64,000 bases of DNA. Origin: Paragorgia papillata (taxonomy: Eukaryota > Cnidaria > Anthozoa > Scleralcyonacea > Coralliidae). The position numbers and the translations under genes were made by a program. The stretch covers positions 1 through 64,000 of the forward strand of contig JAWNZC010000114.1 in the NCBI GenBank assembly GCA_035771165.1, written 5' to 3'. The notes below the pieces were generated by a model. That model saw only the letters and a program-made list of their open reading frames with translations. It was not told the DNA's origin and ran no database searches. Shown here one piece after another: positions 51,101 through 58,619 of this stretch. Position 1 is the stretch's first letter, and the number at the start of each line of letters is the position of its first letter.

Positions 51101-53488
51101 ATTTATTAAACATAGCAACAAAACCATATTACGAGTACTACTGTTAATCTGAAATTTAATCCTACCTATTAAACATTTGATTTGAATAGTAATTGTGGGA
51201 CATCGTATATAAATACTTGTATACAATTACTTATTTAATTAACATGGCTTAATTTCCTATTCTGTTATATAGACATTGTAATTCCCCCCCCCTGGAGATA
51301 CTTGCAAATTTATGCTACTCTAAAACCCGAATTCAAATCAAGTTTATGTATCAATTTAAAAATACCATAATTTGATTTGTAGCCAGGCATGATGAATATA
51401 AAAATTATGAAAGAAAAGTTGACTCTGGCTTTCTGAAAATTTTATTGCAAGACGTTTCAGTTAAAATACTGTACTACAACCTTCAGTTAAAAGAACTAAC
51501 AAATGGTGTCTTATGGACGCCCTGATTATATATAGGTGTATCAGTAAGAATAAATTAAAAGTTAAAAATATTTACAAGATAAAAGCTATATAACAATTGG
51601 CTAAAATACCTGGGAATTTGAACATGTTCAATTCATTAATGGGATTCTCGTCTCAGACGGAATGCCAGGCTTCAAAAAACCTTCTATCAGACCATTGAGG
51701 ACAACGGCTTAGAATTTCAACCCTCTTTGAAATCAAAGTTATGGTCTGCTTCACGCGAGTGTTAAGCTAACAAAGAGTTTTTGTCATGCATCTATTTTCA
51801 TATTTTCAAGGCTTTGAAGTACTATTTCAAAAACTCGTTCTGCGTGTTTTGATACCGTGATCAAACACGCAGAACGAGTTTTTGAAATGGCTTCTCAAAT
51901 GAAAGACAATGAACCAATGAGCCACCGTTGTGGGAGTTGTGGATGTTTTGTGATACAATTTTACTCAATCGTATCGTGTTTCCTGTTTAATTAACATAAA
52001 TGAAACTCTAGTGTTTGATGAAGAAACAGATCAAACACTAGTGTTTGATGCAGTGCTTTACCGTGCTTCACAGCCCATTCACGTGACGGAATGGAGCTGT
52101 CTAATTGAGTAAAATTCTCATGAATTATTAATGAATTTGAGAAATGTTCTTTCACTGGTTTTTAACGCTCGATTCTTGCCAATGTAGGTTTTTTTCACGG
52201 TGTTCACAAACAATTCTGCATGTATACGGTGCCGCAAGTAGATACTTTGTTAATTTTATCCTTGGGTCTCTTTAATAGCGAACTGACTGTTTGGATTGGT
52301 TTAGAGAGATAGTTTATAACTCATTCCTGTCCGAGGGCTTCCCCAGAGATGAATAAAATCGTCTGGCGTTGGCCAGAATAAAATACTAAAGAACAATTCG
52401 GACAGGAAAGAGTTAAACGAAACTTTGATGCCATGCTTCCGTAATGTTTTAGCAATTCTTTCAGAAACTCCTTGTGCAAAAGGAAACATATGTATGTAGC
52501 GAACTCAGATAGAGAATAATGATATTACTCCGAGTGACGAACTATACCAAGTACTAGAGAATACTTTACTCGACTGCGGTTGGGATTCGAACCTGCGACG
52601 ACCTTCGGTGTACTAGTGCGAGGTTCTACCAACTGTGTTACACCGTCAAGTTGGAACTCATCTATTCTAACAACATAATATGAAGATTAGTCTTTCGGTA
52701 TTGAAGAACCTAGATTTCGGTTTTGAAATATCAAATATAAGTACCATCATTCCACGACCTTCTCTCAACACAACCATGTAACTTCAGTCGGTAAAACTTT
52801 AGACCATACTAAACCGAAGGTCACGGGTTTGAATCCCAGCCGCAATCAATTATTGAATTTTCTCTTCTTACTCGCTTTGAGTTTGGTTCATCATTCGGGG
52901 GTAGCACCTACTATAGTATCATTAACATATTTGATTTGTTTAATGCCACGTGACTGTAAACGAACCAATGAACAAGTCTGCGTTATGCACCCACGGTGAC
53001 ACCAAAGTACATAGCAATAGCACACGACTGAGTCGTTACCTGAGAACTTGCAGAAATCCCATTCATTGTCGCTATCGTAGTTCGATGTTTTGGAACACCA
53101 AGCAATACCCGAAGTGCCGTCTGTAGTGCAAGATTTATAAGACTTTCCATTATATATGAATGGAAACACACAACAGCCACCACCAGTCGTACTGATTTCT
53201 TTGCATGCTAAATTAACAAGATAGAAAGGGTATTTTTATTTGATAGTCTTAAAAACATAGTTGCAAAGTAGAAACAAGAAAAATGATCTTTTTTGGTCCA
53301 AATTAAAGCCTTCTGCCAAAATGAAACATATTCAGCTTTAGATCCACTCCGTTTGAATACAAGTTATCTAGACAAGCCACACTATAGAACAAACCTGCTT
53401 TAGTAGGAGACGCATTCCACCAGCCGGCTGCAGTGTTAAAGAGAACGGCCAAAACGACTGTCACTAGTGCAAGTGTGATCTTTGCCAT
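38924..53488 (-). CDS. Gene B: secreted FN2-FN2-(EGF)18-(alpha-beta)3 protein, 27 predicted exons
   Basis: ATG at 53488-53486. Order: signal peptide, two FN2, 18 EGF-like exons (one of 111 nt, the rest 114), then six modules of a 96-100 residue domain as three alpha-beta pairs. All junctions are phase 1. With the last beta exon read through to TAG at 38924, the total is 4,290 nt, 1,429 residues. The first five exons and introns are near copies of gene A, but the C-terminus is unrelated to the pentraxin. So paralogues share the N-terminal adhesive head and differ in the terminal module. The product is predicted to be extracellular. The last module has a strong GTAAGTC donor, so an undetected further exon is the alternative end. 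Confidence 0.8.
39860..40159 (-). CDS. Gene B alpha module 3
   Basis: 300 nt, class 1-1. [71 protein letters not shown]. Almost identical to 41226-41525, introns included. Confidence 0.85.
40371..40658 (-). CDS. Gene B beta module 2
   Basis: 288 nt, class 1-1, nearly identical to 38968-39255. Ends GAAC|GTAAGTC. Past the donor an in-frame vestige of the C-terminus ([12 protein letters not shown], stop TAA at 40303) is still readable, without the AATAAA. Confidence 0.85.
41226..41525 (-). CDS. Gene B alpha module 2
   Basis: 300 nt, class 1-1; acceptor ACAG before 41525, donor AAAG|GTATTTC. Differs from alpha 3 by few residues, including Gln for Lys in the LERQDP motif. Confidence 0.85.
41746..42033 (-). 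CDS. Gene B beta module 1
   Basis: 288 nt, class 1-1. [51 protein letters not shown]. Slightly diverged from beta 2/3. Its vestigial tail ([13 protein letters not shown]) ends in a stop at 41678. Confidence 0.85.
42044..42195. repeat. AATCTGTAAATCTCATTTTCA-type minisatellite
   Basis: About six diverged 22-25 bp repeats in the intron between alpha 1 and beta 1. Confidence 0.8.
42406..42705 (-). CDS. Gene B alpha module 1
   Basis: 300 nt, class 1-1; acceptor CAACAG before 42705. [55 protein letters not shown]. The preceding EGF exon ends ACAG in phase 1, so it joins in frame. Confidence 0.85.
42967..43450. repeat. Long-inverted-repeat element, AAAGTGCCTAT family, copy 1
   Basis: Arms of about 150 bases containing CTTATTTGAAAG, GTTTCCTTGCTTC and ATATTTCAGTTTGTTTGAT (and inverses), centre with TAACTCATTATGCAC. 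Relatives: 56266-56716, 60446-60968 and a single arm at 61190-61336. Confidence 0.8.
43870..44290. repeat. Diverged inverted repeat in the large gene B intron
   Basis: AACACCGCTGCC...GCGCATGCG near 43907-43940 is complementary to GCGCATGCGCCAAATGCGGC near 44230. Probably a decayed palindromic element; a 38-codon plus-strand frame inside (43891-44007) is not claimed as a gene. Confidence 0.5.
44790..45170. repeat. (TA)n / (TGCA)n compound microsatellite
   Basis: Alternating TA runs and TGCATGCATGCA blocks. All frames here give Tyr-Ile or His-Ala-Cys low-complexity peptides and are artefacts. Confidence 0.95.
45181..45366 (-). ncRNA. Hammerhead-ribozyme repeat, copy 2
   Basis: The 58-nt ribozyme (45238-45181, minus) is base-for-base identical to 12182-12239. 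The repeat body extends to about 45366. (TA)n lies directly 3' of it, with a 10-bp duplication (GTTCAATCTA) at the junction. Another TA-rich tract follows at 45381-45505. Confidence 0.8.
45645..45755 (-). CDS. Gene B EGF exon 18 (last EGF)
   Basis: 111 nt, class 1-1. [31 protein letters not shown]. Diverged from the array; has an extra Cys next to the fifth-sixth Cys region (GFCGENC). Confidence 0.85.
45934..49447 (-). CDS. Gene B EGF tandem exon array (EGF 3-17)
   Basis: Fifteen class 1-1 exons of 114 nt (5'-3'): 49334-49447, 49138-49251, 48887-49000, 48649-48762, 48403-48516, 48155-48268, 47907-48020, 47662-47775, 47414-47527, 47168-47281, 46920-47033, 46674-46787, 46426-46539, 46180-46293, 45934-46047. 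Typical: [20 protein letters not shown], then [18 protein letters not shown]. From 46180 to 47775 the unit is two exons repeating every 494 bp, introns included. Unlike gene A's array, none has a frameshift, and nearly all keep both C-x-S-x-P-C and C-x4-T-C (O-glucose and O-fucose consensus of Notch-type EGFs). 48403-48516 has CHSSP and an unusual last base (A instead of G) before GTAGGG. Confidence 0.87.
49538..49651 (-). CDS. Gene B EGF exon 2
   Basis: 114 nt, class 1-1, [14 protein letters not shown] then [17 protein letters not shown]. Paralogue of 26290-26403, one residue different (Pro for Ala). Confidence 0.9.
49948..50061 (-). CDS. Gene B EGF exon 1
   Basis: 114 nt, class 1-1, [14 protein letters not shown] then [19 protein letters not shown]. 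Paralogue of 26645-26758. Confidence 0.9.
50183..50835. mobile_element. hAT-type element, copy 2, with 8-bp target duplication
   Basis: Ends CAGAGTCGGACTGG and CCAGTCCAAGCCTG, flanked by ATATAAAA at 50175-50182 and 50836-50843. The paralogous gene A intron (around 26868) lacks the insert. Internally it carries a Penelope-like arm (about 50570-50700) with CTAACGTTTCGAGCGAAGG. Confidence 0.88.
50874..51044 (-). CDS. Gene B second FN2 exon
   Basis: 171 nt, class 1-1. [41 protein letters not shown]. Paralogue of 26907-27077. Confidence 0.92.
51400..51560 (-). mobile_element. Fragment with CTGAAGG...CTGAAACGTC tail (Penelope-like, inferred)
   Basis: On the minus strand CTGAAGG, an AT-rich spacer, CTGAAACGTC and then AATAAAA resemble the hammerhead-like tails at 33509 and 12250. 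Weak on its own. Confidence 0.4.
51823..51888. repeat. Perfect 30-bp hairpin in gene B intron
   Basis: ATTTCAAAAACTCGTTCTGC and its exact inverse flank a 5-base loop. It may be a MITE core or the end of an element whose other parts are lost. Confidence 0.75.
52562..52660 (-). mobile_element. tRNA-derived SINE head, minus orientation
   Basis: Minus strand: GGTGTAACACAGTTGGTAGA (A-box region) and GGTTCGAATCC (B-box, 52593-52583). tRNA-like in spacing, but no CCA-ready acceptor stem closes. Confidence 0.65.
52768..52930 (+). mobile_element. tRNA-derived SINE in the intron after FN2 exon 1 of gene B
   Basis: ATGTAACTTCAGTCGGTAAA and B-box GGTTTGAATCC (52826-52836), then the same body as 27306-27420. 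It and 52562-52660 face each other. Confidence 0.7.
53040..53207 (-). CDS. Gene B first FN2 exon
   Basis: 168 nt, class 1-1. Almost the same sequence as 27520-27687, including [19 protein letters not shown] and the G|GTAACG donor. Confidence 0.92.
53395..53488 (-). CDS. Gene B signal-peptide exon
   Basis: ATG at 53488, [18 protein letters not shown] then [13 protein letters not shown], one residue different from gene A. Donor G|GTTTGT, phase 1. Confidence 0.88.
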
Positions 53489-53701
53489 CTCCACACAGTT
53501 CTAAATTATACCTTAAAATATAAATAAACATGATATAATATTTATTAACTACTCCAAAAATGTAATAAATTACAGGAATAAACATCATTTATGTATGTAT
53601 GTATGTATGTATGTATATATATATAAATTATATATAAAATATTAAAATGTTTAGACTTACAGCATATGTCAATAAACGGTTAAGCCTTACATGCTTCAAT
53701 A

Positions 53702-53813
53702 TGCGGTTGTCACCGACGATCGCATGTGTATAAGTAATTGATGAAATTCATTCAGATTGTTCCAAGCTACACTGATGAGCTGTTGTACAGCGAAACACCG
53801 TGTCTGTAGATTG

Positions 53814-53816
<3 letters not shown>
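53702..53816 (+). ncRNA. Hammerhead-ribozyme repeat, copy 3 (5' truncated)
   Basis: 53759-53816 is identical to 12182-12239. The repeat body is shorter (starts near 53702), and (TA)n follows at once. It lies 270 bases upstream of the gene B start codon. Confidence 0.8.
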
Positions 53817-53849
<33 letters not shown>

Positions 53850-53913
53850 GAGTACGTGTGATTTTGTTCACTGAATGTCGGAGAGTGCTCAATACCATAA
53901 AGGTAGAGCGAAT

Positions 53914-54050
53914 ATAGCATAGTTTAAGTGGGCTTACCTCAAAATGTCGAGTGTCGCAACTGTCAGTTTCAACGCGGTTTCCTGAAGATCACCCCGCGTG
54001 AAACTGACAGTTGCGACACTCGACATTTTGAGGTAAGCCCACTTAAAGTA

Positions 54051-54056
<6 letters not shown>
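53914..54056. repeat. Fold-back with CTGAAGATCAC...GTGAAAC centre
   Basis: Perfect ~55-base arms (AAGTGGGCTTACCTCAAAAT... and inverse). The loop and adjacent bases read CTGAAGA-TCAC-loop-GTGAAAC, the hammerhead-like layout also seen at 33509. Flanked by (TA)n. Confidence 0.7.
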
Positions 54057-54084
<28 letters not shown>

Positions 54085-54282
54085 TCTAGAGAGAGAGAGA
54101 GAGAAATATTTATTTAATCTCGGTGTTTCATCAATTATTTACAAATTGCTTTTCGTGAAAGCCGAGAATTTTATGTATAAAAAAAGAAAAGTGGTATATA
54201 CTAAAAGATTATTACAGAGAGACACAGAGAGACAGTGAGACAGACAGAGTATGGTATGCATTATTAAACACATGCGAAAGTG

Positions 54283-54374
54283 TTAACACTTTGAAGCCTG
54301 ATTCTAATTTTATTCTGGCTAACGCCAGACGATTTTATTCAACACAGGGAGAGGTACAGGCCTCAAAGTGTTAA
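54283..54374. repeat. Tiny MITE with TTAACACTTTGAAGC termini, copy 3
   Basis: Third copy of the family at 36467 and 36561. Confidence 0.85.
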
Positions 54375-56265
54375 CAAAGCAAAATCGATGTTTTTTAAGC
54401 TTGTTCTTCTGGGGGGGGGGAATTTCCGAAGGGGGGGGGCAATTTTCCTAGCAAAAATTTCCGCTTTTGTAAAGCGTGTTCTTCTGTGTGGGACAAATTT
54501 CCGAAGGGGGGGAACAAATATCCTGGGAAATATGTCCCTTGGGGGACACATTTCCGGTGGGACAAATCTCTTGTGACACCGGGCTGAAAATTTTAAGCAA
54601 TTACATGGGCGATTTCAGTCAGTTGACCAGGCTGAAAATTCCATCCCGGGTTGAAAGTTCAGCCCGGTTCGCGGTTACCCAGGCTAAACTTCAGGCCGGG
54701 CTGAAATTTTTTCCATGCACTCGCTATGTATACATTCGTATTACAAGGATTTAATAAGACGACCGGGTTCAACAATTACGGCCGTGATTGAATTTAAGTC
54801 ACTCAACCTATTAATAGTTTTCGTTTTGTGCTTTGAATCAGACTGGAGCTAGGTGTATCCAAGCATGTTTAGGTGTATGTAGGTTCTGTCGAATATCAAA
54901 ACTACTTTTTAATTAATAGTGATTTTTGAAAGACTGAAAGTGGAGAATGACAATGCCTTTCCGGCAGACGAGAAACATCAGTATGAATATATTTTTCACG
55001 CCAGTTCAGTTTTCTTACTAACCTTTTGGTCAAAACTCGAACGACTAAATATTATCGGACCTTGTGCTGGTTGTTGAAAGATCCGACGGGCACTAAGAAG
55101 TTCTTCGTTTCGAGATCTCTTTACCGCACCGCGCCCATTACCGTGCGGGTCAGCCCCTTTCCGACCTACGCAGGCTTTGGGGGAAAGTGGGCTCTGCCAA
55201 CAAACTCGATCTTCGCCCCAAAATTGGGGCGAGTCAGTCAGGTTTTAAACTGGTCAAACAAGTTCTAGTTCATATATGAACACGCGCAAGCATGAAAATA
55301 GCAAGTAACGCGTTTATAGAGCCTGGGCCCAAAATAGTATCTTGGCAACCGTTCACGCATGCTCAAAAAGGAATACCGAGTTTGTTGGCAGACTCACAGG
55401 GTCGCAATCAATCAGGCGCATCATGCGTGTACGCCCCGTTATTACTAAGATACAGTATCAAACAGCTCCCTCATATCATATATCTTGTAATAGTATCGTA
55501 TCTGCTACAAGTTACTTTTGTACTTGATAACAAAGCCTGGTTTCCATATAATCGCTACGATCGCCATGCACGACCGATATGGAAACCACCGACGCAACGA
55601 TCGCGGAGATAGAAAATGTTCTGTTTCGGCGATCGTTGCGTTTTTTTTATGGAAACAGTGATTTTGCAATCTCAGCGATCTTGGCGATCCCAGCGGACCA
55701 TTAAAACAATGGCCGCTAATAGCGATGGATCCATCGGCTTGGCAAAAGGAGATTTCGTTTAGGATTCGTTCGCATCATGTACAGCCCTCGTCCTGCGGGC
55801 TTGGTACTGTCACAGAATAGAAATACAACCAGAAGTCCAACTCGCGTCGGAACCTTTGAAGTTTATGTCCTCGCGCATGTCGCCATCCTACGCCATCCTA
55901 CGCAATCCTGGCAAGTTCCCCCGGCAGTTTGGACCTTCAAAAGAAGGTTACAACTGCCGGGGGAACTTGCCAGGATTGCGTAGGATGGCGTAAGACATTG
56001 CATAGGATCGCGTTGGATGGCGTAAAATATCGCGCCTGCGCATTGAAGAAATGCGGACAAGTTGCCACTCGAGTTGGACTTCTTGTTGTATTTCTATTCT
56101 GTGGTACTGTTAAGACCTTACGAAGTACGACGGTAACTCCAACGACGACGCCTTTTAAACAAAATAATTCTAGTTGCGAATCTCAACAGCGTCCTTGTAC
56201 TTTATACCACGCCATTTTCACGTCTTCAGAAGGATCTCAATTCACCAAACGATGAGAACTGTTGA
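54375..56265. other. Gene-free stretch with G-rich repeats and hairpins
   Basis: 54400-54570 holds repeated GGGACAAATTTCC-type units with G runs. 54640-54720 has several GCCCGGGCTGAAA-like units. A palindrome with AGCCTGGTTTCCATATAA lies near 55540. 55775-56110 is a long hairpin (arms with CAATCCTGGCAAGTTCCCCC). No gene supported. Confidence 0.5.
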
Positions 56266-56716
56266 CATTGGCAACAAACATTAAGTTTGTCTAATTTGAA
56301 AGAACTCATAAAATTGTAATAGAAGATCCTTTACAATTTTTTCGTATTTTTCTTCGTTTTCAAGATATTTCAATTTGTTTAATATGTAAGTGAATGGTCT
56401 CTGACGTCATGAGCAGGGTACAGTATTTTCACACGTGGGAAAATCAGTTATATCTCTAAATTTGTTCAACGAAATCAGTTGAAACTTTGCACATACAAAC
56501 GCCTTGTGACACTGAACATTTCATAACTGATGTTGCTTTGTGTAAAAATACTGTACCCTGCTCATGACGTCAGAGCCCATCTCATTTACATATTAAACAA
56601 ATTGAAATATCTTGAAAACGAAGAAAGATACGAAAAAGTTGTAAAAGATCTTCCATTACAATTTTACGAGTTCTTTCAAATTAAAGAAACTTAATTTTTA
56701 TTGCCACTACCCTTTA
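56266..56716. repeat. Long-inverted-repeat element, copy 2
   Basis: Arms of about 160 bases (GAAAGAACTC, TTTTTCGTAT, GATATTTCAATTTGTTTAAT, TGACGTCATGAGCAGGGTAC and inverses). Same family as 42967-43450 and 60446-60968. Confidence 0.85.
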
Positions 56717-56879
56717 AGATTGACTTTAATATAGACGCTACAGTCCTTTTTAGGAGTACTGGGGCATTTTGGAAGTCATTAAACTAGTTTTAAAAATAAA
56801 CTATAATAGTCAGTTAGCCGTGACTTATTTTACTTATAAAATTTAACCGCCGTCGTCGTCCTAGAATCGTAAGATCCCG

Positions 56880-57520
56880 GTCATCTCTTGAGTGATGTGC
56901 GCTCACTCATGCCAATTGTTATATCGTCCTGAAAGCGATAAAACTGATCTCACCGAGTCACGAATGTGATAACCTGTTTTAATATCACATACACACCTAA
57001 AAACGCACAGTCTGATCAGCTCTGATATCAGATCTGTTCAGAGAAATGTAGCGACCCTTGATACAGCCTGACAGGTACAGAATGTACCAGCGCTGATGTA
57101 TCAACATTTAGTTGGAATTTCTATAACAGTCTGCGACAGCTCCGTAGACAACATACCTGTTCAGTCTGTTATATACAGCACTGCAGACCGTGTCAGGCTG
57201 ATACAGTTTGACAGAATCTGTTCTGAACAGTCTGTTGTAGCTGCAGGTATGATAGAGATATGATATCATAGGTGTATCATAGCTGATACTGCAACAGGCT
57301 GTATCAGGGGTCGCTACATTTTTCTGAACAGATCTGACATCATTCTGCATCAGGTCTGACACAAAGTGTGTGTTTTTGCGTTTGTACTTGTGCTTTTTAT
57401 CAGAAGAGCGGGTGATAAAAACGATATGCCCTGCTATATCTCGCGATATCGTTTTTTTTATCATCCGCTGTTATCACCTGATAAAGGCACAAGTATGTGA
57501 TAACTTCCCATATTGCAGCA
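56880..57520. repeat. Nested palindrome rich in CTGATCAG / TGTATCAG motifs
   Basis: GATCTGTTCAGAGAAATGTAGCGACCC (split about 57028) and its diverged inverse near 57305-57345 form inner arms; GTGATAA and TATCACATAC motifs form outer ones. The 118-codon minus frame here is a palindrome artefact. Confidence 0.7.
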
Positions 57521-57800
57521 GTGATTACGATGCACGATCAGTTATAGTTTAATCAGTTTATTGCAATGAAAACATAGAAGAGTGAAATACAATACATTGT
57601 TGTCTATAGCCCCCAAGTAACCGTTGTTTAAGCTATTTAATACCACGAGTTTAATAATGAATGTTGTAAAAACTGTTTGAAAGATCTTTGTGTTGAGTTA
57701 GATCCATTTACTTGTTTAGCCTTTAGGCGTGAACTAAAAAAGAGGTAGCAAGAAATTCAACAGCGAATTGTCTAACCTTTTAAGGTAAGGGTATTTCTTA

Positions 57801-58210
57801 GACTACGTTTACACTAGTGCAAAAGTTTCCGGATTCACTTCGTACCGTGTATTTGGATTCGTTATGCGTTTACACTACAACAGTATTCGGATTCGGCCGT
57901 TTACACTACACCCGGAATCCTTATGTTCGTCATGTTGGTTCCACCGCAAACTCATATGACTGCGGGCGGAAAAGTATCCGGATTTATCGGAATAACCGTT
58001 CACACTACGTATTGTCTCGGATTCAAAAGTATTCGGATACGAAGTTTCTACATTTTTTTCCGGATTCGAAATCTCCAGATACGTGATCAAACCGGAAAGT
58101 TTTTATTCCGGATTCATTCTTTTGTGTGTAAACGGCAAAACGAATCCGGTACTAAAACGTTCCGGATTCGTCACGAATCCGAAAACGTTTGCTCTATTGT
58201 AAACGGGGTC
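57801..58210. repeat. MITE, PIF/Harbinger-like, with TTA target duplication
   Basis: Starts GACTACGTTTACACTA, ends TTGTAAACGGGGTC, flanked by TTA on both sides. The body repeats TCCGGATTCG many times. TTA duplication fits PIF/Harbinger; assignment is tentative. Confidence 0.65.
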
Positions 58211-58272
58211 TTAATGGTGATTGATGTTGAAGCGAACATTTGCTGAAACTTTTCAACTGGCTCGAAGTGCCT

Positions 58273-58372
58273 GGTTTGAATCCCAACGGCAATCCGGTAG
58301 GATTTTCTCTACTCTCCCGGTATGGTTCAACATTTGGGGTAGCACTTGCTGTAGTATCATTAACATAATATT
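58273..58372 (+). mobile_element. Diverged tRNA-derived SINE in the intron after the third FN2 exon of gene C
   Basis: B-box GGTTTGAATCC (58273-58283) and body GGTTCAACATTTGGGGTAGC, TAGTATCATTAACAT as in genes A and B at the same position relative to the FN2 exon. Confidence 0.65.
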
Positions 58373-58451
58373 TATATCCGGGGTGACCACTAAGGTATAT
58401 AGCTATAACTATGGATGAACTATATAAATATACATGACTATAACTCGTTAC

Positions 58452-58619
58452 CTGAGAGTGCATTGCAGAAACCCCACTTATAGTCGGTATCGAAGTCCGA
58501 TGTTGTGGAACACCAAGAAACACCCAACCCGTCTGTGGTGCAAGCAGAATAATCCTTTCCCTCATAAGTAAATGGAAACTTACAACAGCCACCATCAGTC
58601 GTAGCGAGTCCATCGCATA
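58452..58619 (-). CDS. Gene C third FN2 exon
   Basis: 168 nt. [47 protein letters not shown]; donor G|GTAACG as in A and B first FN2 exons. By sequence and by the downstream SINE it corresponds to FN2 exon 1 of A and B rather than to their second. Confidence 0.85.

Noticed and set aside
52562..52660. Functional tRNA gene on the minus strand
   Set aside because: A and B boxes are present, but acceptor and anticodon stems do not pair well; it looks like a SINE head.
57108..57464. 118-codon minus-strand frame
   Set aside because: It spans a nested palindrome and has no domain or splice support.
53489..58451. Search for a terminal exon of gene C
   Set aside because: No exon with acceptor, phase 1 start, stop and recognisable module found; the stretch is repeats and hairpins.
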